DNA of 11,101 bases from Pirellulales bacterium (GTDB taxonomy: Bacteria > Planctomycetota > Planctomycetia > Pirellulales > Thermoguttaceae): assembly GCA_030605745.1 (NCBI GenBank), contig JAUWHT010000074.1:1-11101 (forward strand). The letters are read 5' to 3'. Positions 1-4,849 of this stretch are shown here, in pieces. Position 1 is the first letter of the stretch. The number at the start of each line of letters is the position of its first letter. Both the position numbers and the translations under genes were made by a program. The notes below the pieces were generated by a model, which was not told the DNA's origin, searched no databases, and was given only the letters and a program-made list of their open reading frames with translations.

Positions 1-65
1 GCGGCGAGCCACGCAAATACCAGAGCCCCGCCCACCGACTTAACCAGAAGCAATACCACCCACAT
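1..65 (-). CDS. Start of a membrane or exported protein, cut by window edge
   Basis: Only the first 21 codons are visible. Reading down from an ATG at 65-63, the protein begins MWVVLLLVKSVGG and continues with ALVFAWLA, which is strongly hydrophobic and fits an N-terminal transmembrane segment or signal anchor. An in-frame TAG at 71-69 lies just upstream, so this ATG is the earliest possible start. A weak GAAGG-type ribosome site lies about 10 bases upstream and a better purine run (AAGGGAGG, 98-91) is too far away to be ideal. It follows the TolR-like gene by 79 bases on the same strand, so it may be a third member of that unit. The family cannot be named from so short a piece. That it is coding is an inference from the clean start and hydrophobic run. 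Confidence 0.5.
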   Translation of the reverse strand, partial: MWVVLLLVKSVGGALVFAWLA

Positions 66-131
66 TGGCTACACAACCTTCAGGTCTGTGCCTCCCTTGC
101 AGGCGGCGGACCGTACACATAGAAAACGTTA

Positions 132-152
132 GAGTCAGCAATTTTCAATTTC
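132..152. repeat. Short heptamer repeat at the 3' end of the TolR-like gene
   Basis: Three 7-base units in register on the plus strand: gagtcag, caatttt, caatttc. On the coding strand the last two read GAAATTG and AAAATTG, close to the units found after nadD at 9805-9853. The TGA stop of the TolR-like gene (147-145) lies inside it. Short and degenerate, so weak on its own; it is listed because the same pattern recurs in the window. Confidence 0.45.
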
Positions 153-1614
153 CCCTCCTCTGCACTTTCAGCCCGCTGCCGTCGAGCAGCGTGCTTAGCT
201 CGCGGTATCGCTGCTCGGCGCCTGGGGCGACGTTCACGCTGAGGACGGGTCGCCAGTACATGCCGTTGCCGGCGATCCCCCACGACTTTATGTACTGCCA
301 GAGCGCCGAAACGAACTCGTCGATCGCATCCTCCGTTCGCGGCCCCATGGGAACGACCTTGCGGCCGGCCAGTCCCCGTTCGGGCACGATCACCAGGTGG
401 TCGGCGTGACATTCGATGCGGACAGCTCGGGTGAGGGGCACCGAGGCGTTTGCTGCATCGGGCAATGCCCAGTCCTGCCCGCGGCTTTCTGCGAGGCTTT
501 TCACCTGCTGGCCGGTCTGTCCTGCGGCTGCATTGTTGCCGGCCGATTCCTGTCGGGGCCGCCACTCGCCCGGGCGCATGGGGACGGCTGTTTCGCCGTG
601 TCCGTTGTCGCGTACAATACCGCCCCGCGTGGGAGTCGCCCGGTACTTCACGCGCTGCTGCCGGTTGCCGTAATGTCGGGGAGCGGCCGCTGCCAATTGC
701 TGTTGTCGGACCCGGGCCGTCTCGACCGCCCGATGCATCACTTGGGCCAACTGTGGATCGGGCCGCCTAAAATCGAGCTGCCAGTCGTCGCCGATCAACT
801 CGTAGCCGAACTCCGACCCCCAGGACTTCATGCCGACCCGGGCGGCGTAGTACGCGGCGATGCTGTCAGGCCGGACCAGCAGCAAGGGGTAGGGCTCACC
901 CGATTTTTCCGGATCGAAGCCGCCCTGGGCCAGCAGGTACTCGCGAGCCGCCCGAAGCGCGGCGGCCAGGGGATTGCCGGGGCCCATCGGCCCGTCGAAG
1001 TCTTCCTCCCTGAGCACGATCCCCTCCGGTTGCAAGATGATCTCATCACCGCGGCACTCGATGTAGATCGGCCGGCGGTGCGTCTGGTGTGGACCGCGGT
1101 AGGGAACCACGGCGTAAGATCGTCGTCGCCGGGCAGCGGCCTGACGCGCATCGTCAAGCCGGCGCTGGGCCTCGGCAACGGCGGCCCGCACCTGGGTAAG
1201 TTCCGCTTCCAACTCTTCATGTTGTTGCCCGCCCTCGCTGCCGAGCCGGTCCAGGTCGGCCAGTGTCGCTTCAAGCCGGGCAAGCCGGTCGCGGAGCCGC
1301 CGGGCGTGGTCTTCAAGGTGGCCCAGGTCCAGTCGCGCTTCTGCCAGTTGCGATTCGGTCTTCTGCCGCGAGCTTCTCAACTGCTCGATCCGCCACTGGA
1401 CGTCCTCCTGCGCCGTTTGCAGGTCGTATTGCTGCCGGTCGGCTTTAGCCGCGGCGATTTGTGCGGCCTGCAATCGGGCCTGCCGGGCAATGACCACCAA
1501 CAGCACGATCAGCGCACCCATCGTACAGATCAACACCGCCAGGAACGGGAACAGCGACACGCCGGCAGCGGCCGGCTGTCGGCTTCGGTGTCGTGTCAGC
1601 ACGGTTGATCTCAT
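145..1614 (-). CDS. TolR/ExbD/MotB-like partner subunit with duplicated C-terminal domain
   Basis: The protein has 489 residues. Residues 19-43 form one transmembrane helix beginning VSLFPFLAVLICTMG; this aligns by eye with the ExbD/TolR helix start (PFIDVMLVLL), but the ion-coupling Asp is Ala26 here. Residues about 45-165 are Gln/Glu/Arg/Ala-rich and predicted coiled coil. Two diverged copies of one domain follow: about 182-283 (IYIECRGDEIILQPEG, PMGP, PLLLVRP) and about 397-487 (VRIECHADHLVIVPERG, PMGP, PVLSVNV), joined by a Pro/Gly/Gln-rich linker. Topology is probably N-in with the long C-terminal part outside the membrane. The start was chosen because ATG 1614-1612 overlaps the TGA of the channel gene (ATGA), implying translational coupling; reading further upstream gives an implausible Arg/Gly-rich extension. 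The partner-channel role is inferred from helix, size and gene order. I do not recognise a characterised name for the repeated domain. Confidence 0.85.
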   Translation of the reverse strand: MRSTVLTRHRSRQPAAAGVSLFPFLAVLICTMGALIVLLVVIARQARLQAAQIAAAKADRQQYDLQTAQEDVQWRIEQLRSSRQKTESQLAEARLDLGHLEDHARRLRDRLARLEATLADLDRLGSEGGQQHEELEAELTQVRAAVAEAQRRLDDARQAAARRRRSYAVVPYRGPHQTHRRPIYIECRGDEIILQPEGIVLREEDFDGPMGPGNPLAAALRAAREYLLAQGGFDPEKSGEPYPLLLVRPDSIAAYYAARVGMKSWGSEFGYELIGDDWQLDFRRPDPQLAQVMHRAVETARVRQQQLAAAAPRHYGNRQQRVKYRATPTRGGIVRDNGHGETAVPMRPGEWRPRQESAGNNAAAGQTGQQVKSLAESRGQDWALPDAANASVPLTRAVRIECHADHLVIVPERGLAGRKVVPMGPRTEDAIDEFVSALWQYIKSWGIAGNGMYWRPVLSVNVAPGAEQRYRELSTLLDGSGLKVQRRGN

Positions 1615-2771
1615 GCCGCCTGAGTGGTTCGTCGGTTGGGCTGTAGCTTCACCGGCGTCGCGTCGGCCGGTGCTTCTGCCAACCGGGCGCCCAGCAAATT
1701 GATTGCGGCAGCCAGGCTCATCACGGTCTGCTCGAAGTGTTTTGCGCCGGCCAGTGCCGCCAGGTTCCGATTCAGCGTCTCCTCGAGCCCGGCCACCTTG
1801 CCGGTCGCCTCGACTGCACGGCCGAGCATCTCGGCCTGACTGGCCAGTGCCGGCTGCAACGACACCATGGCCTGGGCAGCCTGCACCTGGGTTCGCTGCA
1901 CCTGGTCCCAATGTAGCTGATTCTGTTGGGCCTGCCGGATGAGGCGCTCGGTCGCCTGCACCACTGTTTCGGCTGTTTCGGCCATCCGGCGGACCACCAC
2001 CAGTTGGCCGGCGGGACCGGCGGGAATCTGCTCGAAGCGCCCGGCCAGTTCGGCGGCCGCCCGATCGTCGACCTGGGCCAACAGCGCGTTTTCGGCCCGA
2101 TCGGTCACGAACTGAGCAAACATCAACACGATCGACAGCCCCAATGCCAAGGCGGTGGTGTCGAACGCCACGCCCAGGCCGGCGGTCACCTCGGGCAAGG
2201 AGTTTTCCAGTGCCTCTGGCGCCAGGTTCGCAATCGCCAGTGTGATCCCGATCACCGTACCTAAGAACCCGAGGATCGGTATTGCCCAGATGATCACGCG
2301 GACCAGGGCATAGCTGGCATGTAGCCGGCCGGCGTCAAGATCGGCCAGGTACTTCAGGTGATCGTCGAGCGAGTCGGCCGAGCGGCGACGCCGGACGTGT
2401 TCGACTGCTTCGCGCAAGCGGCGGACGAAGTAGTCGTTTTGTCGCCCACTGGGCAGACGGTCGAGCTTCTCGAACATCGCCCGGCAATCCTCGACCGAAT
2501 CTCCGGCCGTGCATACCGGCCCCAGGGGCGACTGGCCAAGGCCCGGGTGCTGCTGCAGCAAGTCGATCAGCTTCAGCACCAGGGCGGCCAGACCGATGAA
2601 GAACATCGTCGTGGCCACGTATTCCACTGGATGACTGGCGAAGTACCGCCGGACGAACTGCCCGCTTAGCAACCCCGACTGGATCAGGCTGTAGAAGCCG
2701 GCCGATGCCAGCGCTCCCCACAAGATGGGCGATTTGGCAATGGCCTGGGAAAGGTTGTTGGACTTCCTCAC
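1611..2771 (-). CDS. MotA/TolQ/ExbB-family proton channel protein
   Basis: A 386-residue inner-membrane protein. Predicted helices lie at about 15-36, 50-71, 156-181 and 193-222, with a cytoplasmic loop of about 80 residues between the second and third. The third and fourth carry the family hallmark: LGFLGTVIGIT (168-178; ExbB has LGLFGTVWGIM) and VTAGLGVAFDTTALALGLS (195-213), including the small and Thr residues that line the channel in ExbB/TolQ. Residues about 225-345 are Gln/Ala/Glu-rich and likely helical or coiled coil, a cytoplasmic tail longer than in TolQ or ExbB and recalling ZorA or MotA-like fusions. The start is GTG 2771-2769 with GAAGGAA seven bases upstream. It overlaps the next gene by ATGA. 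In this family five such subunits surround two TolR/ExbD-type subunits and use ion flow to do mechanical work; which process is served here is unknown. Confidence 0.9.
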   Translation of the reverse strand: MRKSNNLSQAIAKSPILWGALASAGFYSLIQSGLLSGQFVRRYFASHPVEYVATTMFFIGLAALVLKLIDLLQQHPGLGQSPLGPVCTAGDSVEDCRAMFEKLDRLPSGRQNDYFVRRLREAVEHVRRRRSADSLDDHLKYLADLDAGRLHASYALVRVIIWAIPILGFLGTVIGITLAIANLAPEALENSLPEVTAGLGVAFDTTALALGLSIVLMFAQFVTDRAENALLAQVDDRAAAELAGRFEQIPAGPAGQLVVVRRMAETAETVVQATERLIRQAQQNQLHWDQVQRTQVQAAQAMVSLQPALASQAEMLGRAVEATGKVAGLEETLNRNLAALAGAKHFEQTVMSLAAAINLLGARLAEAPADATPVKLQPNRRTTQAA

Positions 2772-2808
2772 AGCTTGGTTCCTTCGTTGGCTCTCCTCAG
2801 AATCGGCC

Positions 2809-2824
2809 TAACCGGCATAGTTTC
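2809..2824 (-). promoter_or_regulatory. Conserved upstream motif of the channel operon (copy 1)
   Basis: Plus-strand sequence TAACCGGCATAGTTTC. Its low-coordinate end lies 38 bases before the first base of the GTG start. It shares 13 of 16 positions with the copy before the histidine kinase gene (6692-6707), which lies 34 bases before that gene's ATG. The similar placement and same orientation suggest a promoter or operator element. No clear -10 box was found between this copy and the start. Confidence 0.45.
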
Positions 2825-2837
2825 TGAGCAGAAACTA
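2818..2837. other. Perfect 8-bp hairpin overlapping the upstream motif
   Basis: TAGTTTCT at 2818-2825 and AGAAACTA at 2830-2837 are exact reverse complements separated by the four bases GAGC. It overlaps the 3' half of the conserved motif and lies 47 bases upstream of the channel gene start. It could be an operator dyad or an RNA hairpin in a leader. There is no T-run, so it is not a good terminator. Confidence 0.45.
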
Positions 2838-2855
2838 AGAATACCCGGGAATTCG

Positions 2856-2885
2856 AGGCTGTAGGAGGCGAGGCTGTAGGAGGCG
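2856..2885. repeat. Exact 15-bp tandem duplication
   Basis: The 15-base unit AGGCTGTAGGAGGCG occurs twice in a row (2856-2870 and 2871-2885). The second copy runs into the left arm of the inverted repeat at 2875-2944, so it looks like a partial re-duplication of that arm's outer end. Confidence 0.8.
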
Positions 2886-2944
2886 ACTCCAGTCGCCGAC
2901 CGAACCGAGTTGATGGCAATCGGCGACTAGAGTCGCCTCCTACA
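2875..2944. repeat. 25-bp inverted repeat element (MITE/REP-like)
   Basis: The arms 2875-2899 and 2920-2944 are reverse complements at 24 of 25 positions, around a 20-base spacer. Each arm starts TGTAGGAGGCGACT and contains its own smaller dyad, GGCGACT paired with AGTCGCC. The whole could fold as a cruciform or a long RNA hairpin. Its layout is that of a dispersed palindromic repeat; copy number in the genome cannot be seen here. Confidence 0.8.
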
Positions 2945-2962
2945 AAGCCGTCAGAACAGGAT

Positions 2963-2978
2963 TAACCGGCAAAGTTTT
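2963..2978 (-). promoter_or_regulatory. Conserved upstream motif, copy 2
   Basis: Plus-strand sequence TAACCGGCAAAGTTTT. It differs from the copy before the histidine kinase gene at one position (C versus G at base 4). It is part of the second 26-bp direct repeat and lies 192 bases upstream of the channel gene start. It may be a second promoter or operator of that operon, or simply a duplicate. Confidence 0.35.
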
Positions 2979-3042
2979 CCAAAGTCCGCAACCGCGACCG
3001 GCCGATTATTCCCTTGTGAAATGCTACGTTCCCAGGGGGGGA

Positions 3043-3084
3043 AACAGTCCGGTGCCGGCCCCGGCGTAGGCCGCCCGGACTGTT
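3043..3084. terminator. GC-rich hairpin, possible terminator
   Basis: AACAGTCCGG (3043-3052) and CCGGACTGTT (3075-3084) are exact 10-bp complements. The 22-base loop can pair further (GCCGG with CCGGC). On the plus strand it is followed by GCTTTTCTT, on the minus strand by GTTTCCCCCC. The T-run suits plus-strand transcripts better, yet the only nearby gene upstream of it is on the minus strand (the small secreted protein). It may end that transcript imperfectly, or be a structured RNA element. Confidence 0.4.
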
Positions 3085-3166
3085 GCTTTTCTTGTCACCG
3101 AAAATAACCATTTTGACAAATGTTTTCGGCCGGCGCGCAGGGCAAGCCCCGCCGCTACACGGTAAA

Positions 3167-3215
3167 CTGGGAATCGTAAATCCGAATTCCCAAATCCGAA
3201 TTCCGAATTCTGCTT
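3167..3215. repeat. Heptamer array behind the small secreted protein gene
   Basis: Seven-base units in register: ctgggaa, tcgtaaa, tccgaat, tcccaaa, tccgaat, tccgaat, tctgctt. The TCCGAAT unit is exact three times (3181-3187, 3195-3201, 3202-3208). It starts about 20 bases beyond the TAG stop of the small protein gene. Confidence 0.6.
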
Positions 3216-3234
3216 GCGGCTCTGCCGCGCCGGG

Positions 3235-3522
3235 CTACCACCAGACCTGAACACCTGGTGCCACTACGCCGCCGTGTCGGTAACCCCAACCACCGTAGTA
3301 TCTTGGGCCGTAGACTGCCGGCGGGCCCACATAAACTCGCGGACGGTAGTAGGGAGCCACAACCCGGACCCGGGGCCCGACAGTGACGCGGGCCGGGACG
3401 GTAGCAGCACGGACGACCGGGCGACGAACCCACCATCGGGCCTCCGCCTGCTCGGCCGGAATCAGGGTCAACCCGGCCACCAGCAGGGCCGGTATCAGCA
3501 CGAACTTCACTAGATGTTTCAT
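3235..3522 (-). CDS. Small secreted Arg/Tyr/Trp-rich basic protein
   Basis: A 95-residue protein with a textbook signal peptide: positive MKHLVK, hydrophobic core to about residue 22, and a likely signal peptidase I site after AEA at 26-28. The mature part of about 67 residues contains 11 Arg, 7 Tyr and 5 Trp, many Val, Pro and Gly, and no Asp, Glu, Lys or Cys. It starts RWWV and ends VQVWW. Short PRVYVGPP and GPRYYGG phrases repeat loosely. The start is firm: AGGAGG (3537-3531 region) sits seven bases before ATG 3522-3520. Directly upstream lies a dyad repeat (3539-3622), so the promoter must be in or beyond it. Past the stop, a 5-bp GCGGC/GCCGC hairpin at 3216-3228 is followed by heptamers. 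No family recognised; an exported cell-envelope or nucleic-acid/polyanion-binding protein is a guess from charge. Confidence 0.75.
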   Translation of the reverse strand: MKHLVKFVLIPALLVAGLTLIPAEQAEARWWVRRPVVRAATVPARVTVGPRVRVVAPYYRPRVYVGPPAVYGPRYYGGWGYRHGGVVAPGVQVWW

Positions 3523-3538
3523 CCTTTTTCCTCCTTTT

Positions 3539-3622
3539 GTAACGCCGGCGTCTCGCCGGCAGAACTTTTTGTAACGCCAGCGTCCCGCCGGCAGAACATG
3601 GCCGGCGAGACGCCGGCGTTAC
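3539..3622. repeat. Three-copy 22-bp dyad repeat upstream of the secreted protein gene
   Basis: A 22-base unit starting GTAACGCCGGCG and ending CTCGCCGGC occurs at 3539-3560, as a copy with two mismatches at 3571-3592, and as an exact reverse complement at 3601-3622. The first two copies are each followed by AGAAC. The outer copies form a perfect 22-bp inverted repeat. The unit itself is partly palindromic (GCCGGC twice). It has the look of a dispersed, planctomycete-type GC-rich repeat; I recall such units being common in that phylum but could not search. Confidence 0.8.
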
Positions 3623-3698
3623 GTGGTGTGGTTGCCGCGGCCGTCGGTTTCTTGCACCCCCAATCGGACCAACGGCCTACCCCCAGTCCTTGTCCTTC

Positions 3699-4139
3699 TC
3701 ATTCCTGGGGCGACCTCATTATACCGCCGGCCGGTTTATCGGGGCAATACGTGGCCAGGCAGTGGGGGGTCTCCCAGAACCGGACCTCCACCACCGGAAA
3801 GCCCTGCCCGGCTACGAAATCGAAGATCAGCTTGGCGATATTTTCGGCCGTCGGGTTGGCGTCCATCAAGTACATCGGCTCACCCAACTCCTGAAGCAGC
3901 GGCACGGCCGGATCGTCACGGCTGAGGATCATCTGGTGGTCCAAGTGGTCGTCGATCCATTGGCCGACCACCTTTCTGATGTGGCCGAAGTCGAGCACCA
4001 TGCCCGAACTGTTCAACTCGGTACCCTCCAGCGTGATAACCACCTTGCCGTTGTGGCCGTGCAGATGACAGCACTTACCCCGGTAGTTCAGCAGGCGATG
4101 GCCGTAGCAGAAGTCGATTTCACGGGAAATGTGGTACAT
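3699..4139 (-). CDS. queD: 6-carboxytetrahydropterin synthase (QueD/PTPS family)
   Basis: A 146-residue cytoplasmic enzyme that converts 7,8-dihydroneopterin triphosphate to 6-carboxy-tetrahydropterin, the second step toward 7-deazaguanine and queuosine. The family signature is intact: zinc ligands His14 (YGHRLL), His27 and His29 in the CxxxHGH motif with catalytic Cys23, an acidic/His segment WIDDHLDHQ at 61-69, PTAEN at 96-100, and Glu123 in FWETP. The CxxxHGH spacing matches QueD rather than the ExxxHGH PTPS-III type. The chosen start ATG 4139-4137 (MYHISREIDF) fits the usual family N-terminus but has no clear ribosome site. An in-frame ATG at 4181-4179 would add 14 residues encoded wholly by heptamer repeat DNA and has a GAAGG before it. 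No other queuosine genes are visible nearby. A eukaryote-type pyruvoyl-tetrahydropterin synthase activity is less likely. Confidence 0.92.
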   Translation of the reverse strand: MYHISREIDFCYGHRLLNYRGKCCHLHGHNGKVVITLEGTELNSSGMVLDFGHIRKVVGQWIDDHLDHQMILSRDDPAVPLLQELGEPMYLMDANPTAENIAKLIFDFVAGQGFPVVEVRFWETPHCLATYCPDKPAGGIMRSPQE

Positions 4140-4140
4140 A

Positions 4141-4210
4141 ATAATTAAGGATGAAGGATAAAGGATGAATTCATCCTTCATCCTTCATCCTTCATCATTC
4201 CTTCATCATT
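4141..4210. repeat. Heptamer array folding into a 23-bp hairpin, between rnhA and queD
   Basis: Ten 7-base units in register, with aggatga-type units (4148-4168) switching to cttcatc-type units (4169-4196) at a central GAATTC. The arms 4147-4169 and 4170-4192 are reverse complements at 22 of 23 positions with no loop bases. The TGA stop of rnhA (4197-4195) and a possible upstream start of queD (4181) are both inside. On the coding strand each ATGAAGG unit carries an ATG and an overlapping TGA. Confidence 0.85.
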
Positions 4211-4653
4211 CCCCTATACGCCGCTACAGCGAGCGTATCGCAACGTTCGTTTTCGGGATGTCCACTGTGGCCGCGGACGTGGGTGAACTCGACGCGGTGT
4301 TGGGACAGCAGCTCGTCGAGCCGTCGCCATAGGTCTTCGTTCTTGATGTCGGCAGTTTTCTTCCGGGCATGGCGTCGCCAGCCGTTGGCCTTCCACTTGG
4401 GCAGCCACCGTGTGATTCCTCGGCCGACGTAGACACTATCGGTGACCAGTTCCACGCGTGTGGGCCGGTTGAGCGCCTCCAGGCCGCGGATTGCAGCCAT
4501 CATTTCCATTCGGTTATTGGTGGTTTCGCGTTCGGCGCCGGAGCATTCCAATTCCTTTCCGGAGGCCGGGTGCCGAAGCAGGAAGGCCCAGCCACCGGGG
4601 CCCGGATTGCCGCTGCAACCGCCGTCGGTGAAAAGTTGGACCTCGGGAGTCAT
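4195..4653 (-). CDS. rnhA: Ribonuclease HI
   Basis: A 152-residue endonuclease that cuts the RNA strand of RNA:DNA hybrids, including R-loops and leftover primers, with Mg2+. The four catalytic acids are in place: Asp10 in FTDGGCSGNPGPGGW, Glu50 in TTNNRMEMMAAI, Asp72 in VTDSVYV, and Asp139 in RGHSGHPENERCD, with the active-site His129. The basic WLPKWKANGWRRHARKK segment (83-99) matches the substrate-binding handle of the E. coli type, and length equals the usual 150-160 residues. ATG 4653-4651 is the start that fits the family N-terminus; its ribosome site is poor, with the CTGAAAG heptamer array (4688-4661) lying just upstream. The last residues (GMMKE) and the stop are encoded by the heptamer array that follows. 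queD is 55 bases downstream on the same strand. Confidence 0.96.
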   Translation of the reverse strand: MTPEVQLFTDGGCSGNPGPGGWAFLLRHPASGKELECSGAERETTNNRMEMMAAIRGLEALNRPTRVELVTDSVYVGRGITRWLPKWKANGWRRHARKKTADIKNEDLWRRLDELLSQHRVEFTHVRGHSGHPENERCDTLAVAAYRGMMKE

Positions 4654-4660
4654 ATGTTAG

Positions 4661-4688
4661 CTTTCAGCTTTCAGATTTCAGGTTTCAG
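4661..4688. repeat. Heptamer array just upstream of rnhA
   Basis: Four 7-base units in register: ctttcag, ctttcag, atttcag, gtttcag. It ends 7 bases before the rnhA ATG, in the place where a ribosome site would be expected. On the coding strand the unit is CTGAAAG or a variant. Confidence 0.75.
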
Positions 4689-4800
4689 CAACCATAGGTT
4701 GGGCGTCACGTGATGCGTCTTATGTCAACCCCTCGGCACCTGGAAATCCTGCATCATGGCTCTCTTGTTGTCAAGAACCCTACCGGTCGGCGTCCAATAG

Positions 4801-4849
4801 CTGACCGCTGAAAGCTGATAGCTGATACCTGACGGCTGATAGCTCACTG
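4801..4849. repeat. Heptamer array at the 3' end of the histidine kinase gene
   Basis: Seven 7-base units in register: ctgaccg, ctgaaag, ctgatag, ctgatac, ctgacgg, ctgatag, ctcactg. Five of the first six share CTGA plus a variable tail of three. The kinase stop codon (TGA, 4846-4844) is inside the last unit. The rest of the gap to rnhA (4689-4800) shows nothing I can identify. Confidence 0.8.

Larger units (their letters stand above)
2798..2977. repeat. 26-bp direct repeats flanking a palindromic element
   Basis: The segments 2798-2823 and 2952-2977 match at 21 of 26 positions. Both begin CAGAA, and both share TAACCGGCA followed, after one variable base, by AGTTT. They lie 154 bp apart and enclose the tandem duplication (2856-2885) and the inverted repeat (2875-2944). 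This could be the remains of a duplicated regulatory region or the boundaries of a small non-autonomous element; the sequence alone does not decide. Confidence 0.6.
2772..3234. other. 463-bp intergenic stretch without a gene, packed with repeats
   Basis: I see no credible coding region here; the short reading frames lack start-site support and family likeness. From low to high coordinates it holds the ribosome site of the channel gene, a conserved 16-base motif, a small perfect hairpin (2818-2837), a 15-bp tandem duplication, a 25-bp inverted repeat, a second copy of the 16-base motif, a GC-rich hairpin with a T-rich flank (3043-3084), and a heptamer array behind the small secreted protein gene. 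The promoter of the channel operon must lie in this stretch. Confidence 0.8.

Noticed and set aside
397..1608. Long plus-strand reading frame (403 codons) opposite the TolR-like gene
   Set aside because: It is antisense to a protein with a clear helix, coiled coil and duplicated domain; its own translation has no family likeness and no ribosome site. High GC makes such frames common.
1615..1911. Longer start for the TolR-like gene (588 residues)
   Set aside because: The extra 99 residues are Arg/Gly-rich nonsense overlapping the channel gene; the ATGA overlap gives a far better start.
145..2771. Zorya-type phage defence pair (ZorA/ZorB)
   Set aside because: Layout is similar, but no ZorC/ZorD or ZorE-like gene is visible, the partner has no OmpA-type domain and lacks the helix aspartate. 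It cannot be excluded beyond the left edge.
3539..3622. CRISPR-like array (three 22-bp repeats)
   Set aside because: One copy is inverted, spacers are 8-10 bases and similar, and there are no cas genes.
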